The position numbers and the translations under genes are program-made. 58,098 nt of DNA from Magnetococcales bacterium. Lineage in GTDB: Bacteria; Pseudomonadota; Magnetococcia; Magnetococcales; Magnetaquicoccaceae. Every line of letters starts with the position of its first letter. Position 1 is the stretch's first letter. The notes below the pieces were generated by a model. That model was not told where the DNA came from. It ran no database searches and was given only the letters and a program-made list of their open reading frames with translations. The stretch spans positions 1 to 58,098 of the forward strand of contig JADGBT010000026.1 in the NCBI GenBank assembly GCA_015231375.1. The letters run 5' to 3'. This document shows, one piece after another, positions 16,901 to 25,598 of this stretch.

Positions 16901-19900
16901 ATGCCAGTGCAGCCCACGCCACAAGACGATTATACCGAACGGATCAAACGCCTACGTATTCGCATGGGCTTGACTCAGGCGGCGTTGGCAAAGGAACTGG
17001 GCGTCTCTTTTCCCACCATCAACCGATGGGAAAACGGCAAGACCAAGCCATCCAAACTTGCCTGGACACAATTGCTGGAGCTTGCGGGTGAAAATGATAC
17101 ATTTTCCGGTCGGATTGCTGAACCGGAATCACCCGCGCACATGGATGATCACCCAGGCATGGATTTTACGGCCAACCCAGCGGTGGTACGCACTCTGGCT
17201 GAAGGGGAAAGGCTTTCGTTCGGGCATCTTGCCAACCCTGCGTTCGCCACCGAAATTTCCAGCATCGATCCACTGCCGCACCAACGCATCGCCGTCTATG
17301 ATCACATGCTCCGGCAAACACGCTTGAGGTTTCTGCTGGCCGATGATGCTGGTGCGGGCAAGACCATCATGACTGGTCTGTATATTCGGGAGATGCTTTC
17401 CCGCCGCATGATCAAGCGCGTTCTGATTATTCCACCCGCAGGATTGGTGGGCAACTGGCAGAGAGAACTCCAGGTGCTCTTCAACATGAAATTCAAGGTG
17501 ATTAGTGGCAGTGACACCAAATCCGGCAATCCGTTTGCGGGAGCGGATGGGGACAGATGCATCATCAGTGTGGACACCCTGGCAGGTTCTCGCGTTTTCA
17601 CCGTATTGCAACAGCCTGAGGTCGAGTCATACGACTTGGTGGTTTTCGACGAGGCACATAAACTCTCCAGTGACCGGGGCAGTGATTTCCGTGTCAAAAA
17701 AACAGATCGGTATCGTTTGGCTGAGGCCCTGGCCGGCGTTCACACCGGGGATGAGTCATGGCAGCTTGCATGGTATGCCCACCACCTGCTTTTGTTGACG
17801 GCCACCCCCCATATGGGCAAGGAGTATCCCTATTACGCCATCTGGCGGTTGCTGGATTCCGCAGTTCTCTCCACCATGGAGGCGTTTGATCAATTTCCCG
17901 CCGAATTGAGAAAAAACCATTTTATCCGACGCACCAAGGAAGAGATGGTCCGCCTGGATGGCGCGCCCCTTTATCCTAAACGGATTTCCGACACCTTGGC
18001 CTATGAACTCTCCCAGGGAGAGATTGGCGAACAGACGCTTTACGAGGCGACCACAGAATATCTGCGTCATGTTTACAACAAGGCCAAGCTGCTCAATCAG
18101 TCCGCCGCCCGTTTGGCCATGAGCGTTTTTCAGAGGCGGTTGGCCAGTTCCACCTATGCGCTGTTGCGATCATTTGAACGACGCATCGAAAAGCTGGAGC
18201 AGATTATTGAGGATGTGCAGCTCGGAAAAATCACTATCGAACAGTTGCTCACCCTGCAACGCCGTATTCGTGAAGAGGACGACATCCTGGATACTAAAAC
18301 GGCGGACGATGAAAGCGGCGCAGAGGGGCAAGAGGAGAATGAAATTGCCGAAGAGAGGCTGTTGAAGGGTGTTATCGCCACATCCCTGGCGGAACTGCTG
18401 GCGGAAAAGGAGCAGGTCATCGGCCTGCGTGACTTGGCGCGACGGGTTCACGACGGTGGATTGGAGTCCAAATTCGAAAAATTGAGGGAGATCATCGCTA
18501 ACCCTAAATTTACAGGTGAAAAAATAATCATATTCACCGAGCATCGGGATACCCTGATTTTTCTGACGCGCCGCCTGGAGGGAATGGGATATACCGGCCA
18601 ACTCGCCCAGATTCACGGCGGTATGCATTATACGGAACGGCAGACGCATGTGGAGCGTTTTCGTTTACCCACGACGGAAGGTGGTGCCAGATTCATGCTT
18701 TGCACCGATGCCGCCGCAGAAGGCATCAATCTGCAATTCTGCTGGATCATGGTCAACTACGACATTCCCTGGAATCCAGCCCGACTGGAGCAGCGCATGG
18801 GGCGCATCCACCGTTATGGGCAGAAGCATGACCCGGTGATCATCCTCAATCTGGTGGCACCGGGTACCAGGGAAGGCCGGGTGTTGAAGACCCTGCTGGA
18901 CAAGTTGGAAAAAATCCGCAAGCAATTGCGCTCCGACAAGGTGTTCGACAGCATTGGCCGCATTTTCTCGGACGTCTCCATCAAGCGGTATATGGAGATG
19001 GTTTTGGATGAAAACGCCGATGTGGAAAGTGTGGCCAGGGAACTGGACGGACGTCTCAGCAAGGAGCAGATGCTGGCGTTATCCGAGCGGGAACGGCGCA
19101 TCTATGGTGACGGGGATGTGGTCCGGGATCTTCCCCGTCTGCGGGAGACCATGGAAAAAGAGACCTATTTCCGGCTGCTGCCAGGCTATGTGCGTCAATT
19201 CATCGAGAAAGCCGCACCATTGGTTTCCATCAACCTGGAAGGGAATCTGGATGACCATTTCTCCATGACCCCGGCCCGCAAAGGTGCGATGGACCCGTTG
19301 TTTCCCGTTCTGGAACATTACGCTCCAAGCCAGACAAAACGCATGACCTTGCATCGTCCCGCAGATCGGGACGCATCCATATGGATGCATCCTGGTGAGG
19401 TGGTTTTCGAGGCATTTCGTGAACTGGTCCGGGAACGCCTGGACAGGGATGCTTTGCGCGGATCGGTCTTTGTGGATCCCACGGCCCAGCGACCTTATCT
19501 GTTTCATCTGGCCCGGTTGACCATTGTTCGCCAGGCCGATCCAGAGATGACGGAACTGGGGCAGGAAGAGGTACTGCAATACCGTCTTGTGGGTGTGCGC
19601 CAGGAAGAGGGGCTGGAGATCGCCTTGTGCCCGGTGGAACATTTGCTGATGTTGCGAGACGGACGCGGACTGCCCGCCGAGGGTCAACGACTGGCCGTGC
19701 ATGGTGAGACCAAAAAGGAGCAAGCTGAGGCGTTCCTTGTGGAACGGGTGGCCCGTACCATGGCGGTGGAGATGCGTGCCAGCATGCTGGATGCTCTTGC
19801 CCATCGGGAGGAAGGGATTCAACGGGGCTTTGACCATCGGGAAGCGGAATTGGCCACGGCCCGCGCGAAAATTTCCCGCAAGGCCCGCGAGGGTAACAAG

Positions 19901-20479
19901 GGGGCGATTCTGGAACTGGCGAAAATCAAAAATCACCAACGTGAGATTGCCATGCGCCGTGAGAAGGCACTTTCCATGTTGCGCCGGGAACCGGAATTGA
20001 TTGTCCCCGGCAGGGTGGACTTTATCGCTCACGCTCTGGTGGTGCCGTCACAAGAGGATGCGGATCAGGAAGCCTTCGACGCCAACACGGAAAAAGTCGC
20101 CATGGAGATGGTTCGTGTTTATGAAGAGGCCCTGGGCGCAACGGTGAGGTTTATCCACACCCCGGCATTGGCCATGGCCGCCAGTCTGCCGGACCATCCA
20201 GGATTTGATATTTTTGCCACTTACCCCGATGGAAAACGCCGGTGCATTGAGGTCAAGGGGCGGGCGGGCATTGGAGATGTCGAGGTGACGGAAAACGAAT
20301 GGGCGCGCGCTTGCAATTTAAGGCATGATTATTGGCTGTATGTGGTGTACCATTGTGCAACACCACGTCCACAACTGGTGCGTGTCCAGGATCCATTCGG
20401 CAGGCTGCTGGTCAAGGCCAAGGGGAGCGTGATGATTGGTTCTCAACAAATTTTACAAGTTTCGGAGGCGCAACCATGA
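16901..20479 (+). CDS. HTH-SNF2 helicase with C-terminal DUF3883 nuclease-like domain
   Basis: Domain order in this 1,192-aa protein: an XRE-type HTH at about 11-62 (LRIRMGLTQAALAKELGVSF, then NRWENG); an SNF2-type ATPase with Walker A DDAGAGKT (148-155), FDEAH and a C-terminal helicase lobe ending EQRMGRIHRYGQ; a charged coiled region; and a C-terminal DUF3883/PD-(D/E)XK-like domain (GFDIFATYPDGKRRCIEVKG, then LTENEW-like VTENEW). The last pattern (Asp...Glu-x-Lys) keeps nuclease-type acidic residues. DrmD of DISARM is the closest familiar architecture, but an XRE HTH on an SNF2 enzyme is unusual. ATG 16901 abuts its SD; GTG 16907 has better spacing. It overlaps the next gene by ATGA. Confidence 0.87.
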   Translation: MPVQPTPQDDYTERIKRLRIRMGLTQAALAKELGVSFPTINRWENGKTKPSKLAWTQLLELAGENDTFSGRIAEPESPAHMDDHPGMDFTANPAVVRTLAEGERLSFGHLANPAFATEISSIDPLPHQRIAVYDHMLRQTRLRFLLADDAGAGKTIMTGLYIREMLSRRMIKRVLIIPPAGLVGNWQRELQVLFNMKFKVISGSDTKSGNPFAGADGDRCIISVDTLAGSRVFTVLQQPEVESYDLVVFDEAHKLSSDRGSDFRVKKTDRYRLAEALAGVHTGDESWQLAWYAHHLLLLTATPHMGKEYPYYAIWRLLDSAVLSTMEAFDQFPAELRKNHFIRRTKEEMVRLDGAPLYPKRISDTLAYELSQGEIGEQTLYEATTEYLRHVYNKAKLLNQSAARLAMSVFQRRLASSTYALLRSFERRIEKLEQIIEDVQLGKITIEQLLTLQRRIREEDDILDTKTADDESGAEGQEENEIAEERLLKGVIATSLAELLAEKEQVIGLRDLARRVHDGGLESKFEKLREIIANPKFTGEKIIIFTEHRDTLIFLTRRLEGMGYTGQLAQIHGGMHYTERQTHVERFRLPTTEGGARFMLCTDAAAEGINLQFCWIMVNYDIPWNPARLEQRMGRIHRYGQKHDPVIILNLVAPGTREGRVLKTLLDKLEKIRKQLRSDKVFDSIGRIFSDVSIKRYMEMVLDENADVESVARELDGRLSKEQMLALSERERRIYGDGDVVRDLPRLRETMEKETYFRLLPGYVRQFIEKAAPLVSINLEGNLDDHFSMTPARKGAMDPLFPVLEHYAPSQTKRMTLHRPADRDASIWMHPGEVVFEAFRELVRERLDRDALRGSVFVDPTAQRPYLFHLARLTIVRQADPEMTELGQEEVLQYRLVGVRQEEGLEIALCPVEHLLMLRDGRGLPAEGQRLAVHGETKKEQAEAFLVERVARTMAVEMRASMLDALAHREEGIQRGFDHREAELATARAKISRKAREGNKGAILELAKIKNHQREIAMRREKALSMLRREPELIVPGRVDFIAHALVVPSQEDADQEAFDANTEKVAMEMVRVYEEALGATVRFIHTPALAMAASLPDHPGFDIFATYPDGKRRCIEVKGRAGIGDVEVTENEWARACNLRHDYWLYVVYHCATPRPQLVRVQDPFGRLLVKAKGSVMIGSQQILQVSEAQP

Positions 20480-21522
20480 ACCAAGCCATTATTGACTCCA
20501 TTTGTCGGACAACGGCTGATTATCGGGCGGATGAGGGGCTTCAGCCTACGCCTGACAGGATTATACGATGGGTAAGCCAATTCGATGAAGAGGTTCGAGA
20601 GGATTTATTGCTAGAGCTTGATTATGTTTTCAAACAAACATATCTTAGCAAGGATGCAACAATCAATTTTTTAAAAAGAGTTGTATTTAGCAATAAACTT
20701 ACAGAACAATCACCAGAATCTTTTTGGAATAATGCTGTCTTACTCGATATTCAGACCAACAGTCAAAGTCAAAAACATATGATAGGCATGATCGATGATC
20801 TGTTGAGCAATGAATTAAACGTCAGATCTACACATTCAGGCTCTGCTAGCTCCACTTTTGTTTATATTGATGATGGTCTTTTTAGCGGAAATCGTATTCT
20901 TCGTGATCTATCTCAATGGATAACTGATTGTTCTCCTGATGTTGCTACAGTTCATGTTGTTGTTTTGGTTATTCACTCAAACGGGCTTCATTATGCCAAT
21001 AAAAAACTTACAACTTTAATCGAGCAATCAAGTAAAGCTGTCAATTTAAAATGGTGGAAACTTATCAAGATCCAAGATCCTTATAATTTTACGGAAGACG
21101 CAGACGTCCTTCGCCCAAAAGCCCTACCTAGTTCACCGGATGTTGTTGAATATGTGAATTATTTAGCAAAATTGAATTTTTCACCTGTTATGAGAAGCAA
21201 AGGAGATATTGGACCTCTCAAGCTTTTTTCTACTGAGAAAAATCGAATACTCCTTGAAGAGCAACTACTGATCTCCGGGGCACGACTTCGGGCTAAGCAT
21301 CAAAATCTTCCTGAAGTTGCAAGGCCTCTCGGGTTTTCAATATTGAAAACGCTTGGATTTGGGTCGATGATGGTTACATACAGGAATTGTCCCAACAATT
21401 GCCCTTTGGCGTTCTGGGTGGAAGACGATGATTTTCCGCCATTATTTCCCAGAAGAACAAATCAACCGATCTTTAATTTTTCCGCAAAAACAAACATAAA
21501 GGATCTTTTTGGGCTGCTTTGA
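20476..21522 (+). CDS. Phosphoribosyltransferase-like protein (PRTase-CE type)
   Basis: The key motif in this 348-aa protein is TFVYIDDGLFSGNRI (127-141), which matches the PRPP-binding loop of type I phosphoribosyltransferases in the diverged form seen in conflict-system PRTase-like proteins. An N-terminal helical part (to ~120) may be a winged-helix accessory. The enzyme would be expected to bind PRPP or a related ribose phosphate; the substrate is unknown. Start ATG 20476 follows CGGAGG and overlaps the helicase stop. The gene is visibly AT-rich compared with its neighbours (15 G/C in 20641-20700), pointing to a separate origin. It sits directly upstream of the NADAR gene. Confidence 0.65.
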   Translation: MNQAIIDSICRTTADYRADEGLQPTPDRIIRWVSQFDEEVREDLLLELDYVFKQTYLSKDATINFLKRVVFSNKLTEQSPESFWNNAVLLDIQTNSQSQKHMIGMIDDLLSNELNVRSTHSGSASSTFVYIDDGLFSGNRILRDLSQWITDCSPDVATVHVVVLVIHSNGLHYANKKLTTLIEQSSKAVNLKWWKLIKIQDPYNFTEDADVLRPKALPSSPDVVEYVNYLAKLNFSPVMRSKGDIGPLKLFSTEKNRILLEEQLLISGARLRAKHQNLPEVARPLGFSILKTLGFGSMMVTYRNCPNNCPLAFWVEDDDFPPLFPRRTNQPIFNFSAKTNIKDLFGLL

Positions 21523-21564
21523 CAATCAAACATTTTAGCCATTTCAATAAAATGGAACCATAAC

Positions 21565-22266
21565 ATGTCGAAAACTATCGAGACCCGCCGTTATCTTCGT
21601 TCTGAAGCTGCAGTCTTTCTAAAGACGCAGGAGCGTTTTGGTGGGCTGTCGAATATGGCTGGAGGATTTCCCCTGAATATTGGTGGAGTCCGTGTTCTTT
21701 CTTCCGAGGCACTTTATCAAGCATGCCGTTACCCTCACATGCCTGATGTGCAGAAGATCATTCTTGATCAATCCAGTCCAATGACCGCAAAGATGAAAAC
21801 CAAACGCTTCCGCCTTCAATCACGACCAGATTGGGAGCAGGTTCGAGTCAGAATTATGCGTTGGTGCCTTCGGGTCAAGCTTGCACAGCACCGTCCAAGT
21901 TTTACGGAATTGCTTCTTTCGACCGGTGAATTACCCATCGTGGAAGAATCACGCAAGGACTCATTCTGGGGGGCGAAGCCGGTTGAAGGAGACAGTTTGG
22001 AAGGTATGAATGTCCTTGGACGCTTGCTCATGGAATTGCGGGAGATTGTACGCAAAGAACTTCCAGAAAATTTACGTACCGTTGCCCCCCCCAATATTCC
22101 CAATTTTCTGCTTCTTGGGCTGCCAATCGGACGGATCGGGAAAGAAATGTCAATTGTGATCTCATCTGCCAATCGATTGCCACTGTTTGATGATGCAGAG
22201 GAACAAGTCGCTTCTTTTTCTCCTCCATCAATCACACATGAATCAACCATCGGTATCCATCCATGA
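21565..22266 (+). CDS. NADAR-domain protein (YbiA/RibX-like)
   Basis: This 233-aa protein matches the NADAR pattern closely: RFGGLSNMAGGFPLNIGG (24-41), VLSSEALYQACRYP (44-57), a middle KMKTKRFRLQSRPDWEQVR with IMRWCLRVKLAQH, LLLSTGELPIVEES (116-129) and DSFWGAKP plus MNVLGRLLMELR. NADAR enzymes cleave N-glycosidic or ADP-ribose links. Known members act in riboflavin-intermediate removal and as antitoxins that strip ADP-ribose from guanine in DarT-like systems. No toxin partner is seen here; the partner is the PRTase-like gene 42 bases upstream. It overlaps the methyltransferase start by ATGA. Confidence 0.87.
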   Translation: MSKTIETRRYLRSEAAVFLKTQERFGGLSNMAGGFPLNIGGVRVLSSEALYQACRYPHMPDVQKIILDQSSPMTAKMKTKRFRLQSRPDWEQVRVRIMRWCLRVKLAQHRPSFTELLLSTGELPIVEESRKDSFWGAKPVEGDSLEGMNVLGRLLMELREIVRKELPENLRTVAPPNIPNFLLLGLPIGRIGKEMSIVISSANRLPLFDDAEEQVASFSPPSITHESTIGIHP

Positions 22267-25200
22267 CCGATTCCCCCCGCCTCATCGAACACGCCTTCCC
22301 ACTGAAGCAGACCTCTCTGGACTCGGTGCATGAGAAGAACGTGCGCCATGGGCATATCTCCACCTTGCACATCTGGCCAGCGCGACGGCCTTTGGCGGCG
22401 TGTCGGGCGGCTTTGCTCGCCACGCTGTTGCCGGATCCTGGCACCCCGGAGGGGCGAATGGAGTTGTGCGAAAAGATCGGCGGAAAAGTGGTGGAGAAGA
22501 TTGAACGCAAGAAAATGCCGGGTGGACGGATTGTGGAGCGGGTCAAGGAGGAGACCGTCGGCGGTATTCTTCATTGGCATCGGGAGCGGGAGAACGCTGA
22601 AACCCTGGAGTGGTTGTGTCAGGAAATCAGGAGGGCCTATGGTGGCCGCGCGCCCCGTGTGTTGGATCCCTTCTCTGGAGGCGGGGCGATTCCCCTGGAG
22701 GCCTTGCGGTTGGGATGCGAGGTGACGGCGGCGGACATCAACCCGGTGGCTTGGTTCATCCTGAAATGCACCCTGGAGTATCCCCAAAGGCTGGCTGGAC
22801 ATACTCTGCCTCTGCCGGAGTTCATCTTGCGGGATGAGTCGTTCATGCGCGACTTCCTGAAGGTCCATGGGATGGAAGGTCACAAAGTGACCATGATCCT
22901 GGAACGCCTGGGCCACCAACGCAAAGCACCCAAGACGTTCGATGATTTCTGGACAGAAGGCGCGACAGCCAACACAGTAGAGACAGCCCCCACCGCGAAG
23001 AAAATCACATCTAGAAATGCGCAAGCGGCAAAGGCTGCTGCTGCCGAATGCTCTTTGGCAACCATTCCTGAAGCGGATCTGGCCTGGCATGTCCGGGCCT
23101 GGAGCCGATGGGTGCTGGCCGAGGCGCGCCAGGAATTGTCTCCATTCTACCCCACCTATGCCGATTTCGAGCCTTTAAGTCTGGTCACCCCCAAGCCCTA
23201 TGAAAAACAAGAGATGCGTCTGGTACCTTTGCGTCAGGACGCCACGCCAGACATCGAAGCACTGAACGCTGAATTCAGCCCGGAATATTTGAAGGACAAG
23301 AACAATCCCCGTTGGATCGCCAAACCCACGGTGGCTTATCTGTGGGCGCGAACCGTGCCATGCAAGCACTGTCGTGCCCTGGTGCCTTTGCTCAAAACCC
23401 GGTGGCTGTGCAAAAAGGAGAACAAACGCATCCTCCTGACCATGGAACCCAACCAGAACAAAAGCGGTGTGGTCTTTGGAGTGCAGACGGCACTCCCGGC
23501 AAAAGGCGGCAATACAGCCCAACGCCGGGAATACGACAAACGCCTGGGAGCAGGCACCATGTCCAAGGCCGGGGTGAAATGTCCCTGTTGCATGGATACG
23601 ATCATGACCATGGCCGACATACGTCTGGAGGGTGTATCAGGCAACCTGGGCAGCATCAATACGGCTGTGGTTGTGGAGGGTCGGCACGGGAAAGAGTATC
23701 GGTTGCCAACTGAGTTGGAAATCGAGATGGCGCAAAAAGCACACGAAGTTGGCGAAGCAGTGTTTCAATTGATCCCCTTTGGCAAACCGACAGAACCTTT
23801 GCCCAGCAAGGAAGCACTTGGGTTTCGCGTTCCTCTTTATGGTTTTGACCAATGGGGCAAGCTGTTCAATCATCGGCAACTACTTTCCATGGGGGTGTTG
23901 ACCCGGATTTTGCGCCGCTTCTGGTCTGAGGCTTTCGTATTTGACGCCACATGGAGGGAAGGAGTCGCGGCCTATCTGGCACTGCTTATCGACAAGGTGG
24001 CGGACTACAACTCCACCATTTGCATGTGGCATAATTCAGGGGAAAAAATTGGACATACGTTTGCCCGTTTCGCCATCCCCATGACCTGGGATTATGCCGA
24101 GTCTGCCACCATCAACGATGTCGGCGGCTCGCTTTGGGCGCATGCGGACTGGGTGGCCCGGTTTGTCGAACATGTCCTACTGATCCGCAATCCCGTTCCC
24201 CCTGATGTTCTGTGCGGTTCCGCCATCGGGACCGCCATGGAGGGGCTGGACGCCATCATCACGGATCCGCCTTATTACGACGCTATCCCGTATTCCGACG
24301 CAATGGATTTTTTCCATGTGTGGCTGCGGCGTGGTCTCTCCGGCCTCTCCCCGGAGTTTGACCAGGCGTTCGCCAACCCCCTGGCTCCCAAATGGGATAA
24401 GGAGAGCAATGATGGTGAACTCATTGATGACGCCAGCCGACATGACAATGATGGAAAAGCCTCCAAACATGCCTATGAGGAAGGGATGTCGCGTGCCTTC
24501 CAGGCTTGTCACAAGGCGTTGAACCCGGCGGGCAGACTCGTGGTTGTCTTTGCCCATAAACACCCGGACGCCTGGGAGACCCTGGTTTTTGCCATCATTC
24601 AGGCCGGTTTCATTGTCGATGGCAGTTGGCCCATTCAAACCGAAATGGGCAACCGGATGCGGGCCATGTCTTCCGCCGCTCTGGCCTCCTCGGTCTGGTT
24701 GGTTTGCAAGAAACGTCCTCTCACTGCCAAAGCCGGATGGGATAATCAAGTAATGAAATCCATGAGGGAGAACATTGCCCTGCGACTCCGGGAGTTCTGG
24801 GATGCGGGCATCCGGGGACCGGATTTTGTTTGGGCCGCCACTGGCCCGGCTCTGGAGGTATACAGCCGGCATCCCATTGTCAAAAAGGCCAACGACCCCG
24901 GCCAGATCATGGCCGTAGGGGAGTTTCTCACCCTTGTTCGACGCATGGTGGTGGACTTCGTGGTGGGCCGGGTGCTGACTGGCGACCGGGAAGGCAGTGG
25001 TCTTGCCACGGAACGCATGGACGCCATCACGGCTTATTATCTTCTCCATCGTCATGATTTCGGAATTGCTGAAGCGCCCATCGGCGCATGTATTCTTTAC
25101 GCCACGGCCTGCGGTCTCTCTGACCGGGATCTGGAAGCCAACTGGCAGATCCTGGTGCGTGCCAAGGGCAAGGCTGATCTCGATGGCAACGGCCAGGAAG

Positions 25201-25586
25201 AGGATGACCCACTCGATGACGATTTGGCAGAAAATGAGGAAAAACTGGAATCCGGCAATCTGGTCAAGCTGCGTCCATGGTCATTGCGAAAACACCGATC
25301 CATGGGTTACGAGGCCCCCGGCGGTCAGCCTGTCCCCCTGATTGACCGTATTCATCGCCTGATGCATCTGTGGCAGGAGGGTGATGTCAACAAACTGGAT
25401 CAATACCTGGATGAACACGGTCTGCGCCGTCAGGAACTCTTCCGCCGCCTGCTCCAATCCCTCATCGAACTCGCTCCTCAAGGCAGCGAAGAACGATCCC
25501 TTTTGGAGCGCATCAGCAATCATATCGGCTCCCTGGGGGCGGTGGACGACCGGCAAAAAACGCTTTCTTTGGATCACCCGGAATAA
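22263..25586 (+). CDS. DUF1156 DNA methyltransferase (adenine-type)
   Basis: This 1,107-aa protein has an N-terminal DUF1156 segment (FPLKQTSLDSVHEKNVRHGH, then LHIWPARRPLAACRAALLA), the SAM-binding motif DPFSGGGAIPLEALRLG (from Asp135) and catalytic DPPYYD (Asp668). DPPY indicates exocyclic amino methylation (N6-adenine or N4-cytosine). About 530 residues separate the two motifs and include Cys pairs (PCKHCRAL, KCPCCMD) that probably form a zinc ribbon. It likely modifies host DNA to mark self. The motif order (SAM motif first) and the large insertion are typical of this family. It is 12 bases from the DUF499 ATPase. Confidence 0.92.
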   Translation: MTDSPRLIEHAFPLKQTSLDSVHEKNVRHGHISTLHIWPARRPLAACRAALLATLLPDPGTPEGRMELCEKIGGKVVEKIERKKMPGGRIVERVKEETVGGILHWHRERENAETLEWLCQEIRRAYGGRAPRVLDPFSGGGAIPLEALRLGCEVTAADINPVAWFILKCTLEYPQRLAGHTLPLPEFILRDESFMRDFLKVHGMEGHKVTMILERLGHQRKAPKTFDDFWTEGATANTVETAPTAKKITSRNAQAAKAAAAECSLATIPEADLAWHVRAWSRWVLAEARQELSPFYPTYADFEPLSLVTPKPYEKQEMRLVPLRQDATPDIEALNAEFSPEYLKDKNNPRWIAKPTVAYLWARTVPCKHCRALVPLLKTRWLCKKENKRILLTMEPNQNKSGVVFGVQTALPAKGGNTAQRREYDKRLGAGTMSKAGVKCPCCMDTIMTMADIRLEGVSGNLGSINTAVVVEGRHGKEYRLPTELEIEMAQKAHEVGEAVFQLIPFGKPTEPLPSKEALGFRVPLYGFDQWGKLFNHRQLLSMGVLTRILRRFWSEAFVFDATWREGVAAYLALLIDKVADYNSTICMWHNSGEKIGHTFARFAIPMTWDYAESATINDVGGSLWAHADWVARFVEHVLLIRNPVPPDVLCGSAIGTAMEGLDAIITDPPYYDAIPYSDAMDFFHVWLRRGLSGLSPEFDQAFANPLAPKWDKESNDGELIDDASRHDNDGKASKHAYEEGMSRAFQACHKALNPAGRLVVVFAHKHPDAWETLVFAIIQAGFIVDGSWPIQTEMGNRMRAMSSAALASSVWLVCKKRPLTAKAGWDNQVMKSMRENIALRLREFWDAGIRGPDFVWAATGPALEVYSRHPIVKKANDPGQIMAVGEFLTLVRRMVVDFVVGRVLTGDREGSGLATERMDAITAYYLLHRHDFGIAEAPIGACILYATACGLSDRDLEANWQILVRAKGKADLDGNGQEEDDPLDDDLAENEEKLESGNLVKLRPWSLRKHRSMGYEAPGGQPVPLIDRIHRLMHLWQEGDVNKLDQYLDEHGLRRQELFRRLLQSLIELAPQGSEERSLLERISNHIGSLGAVDDRQKTLSLDHPE

Positions 25587-25598
25587 GGAATCACGCAC

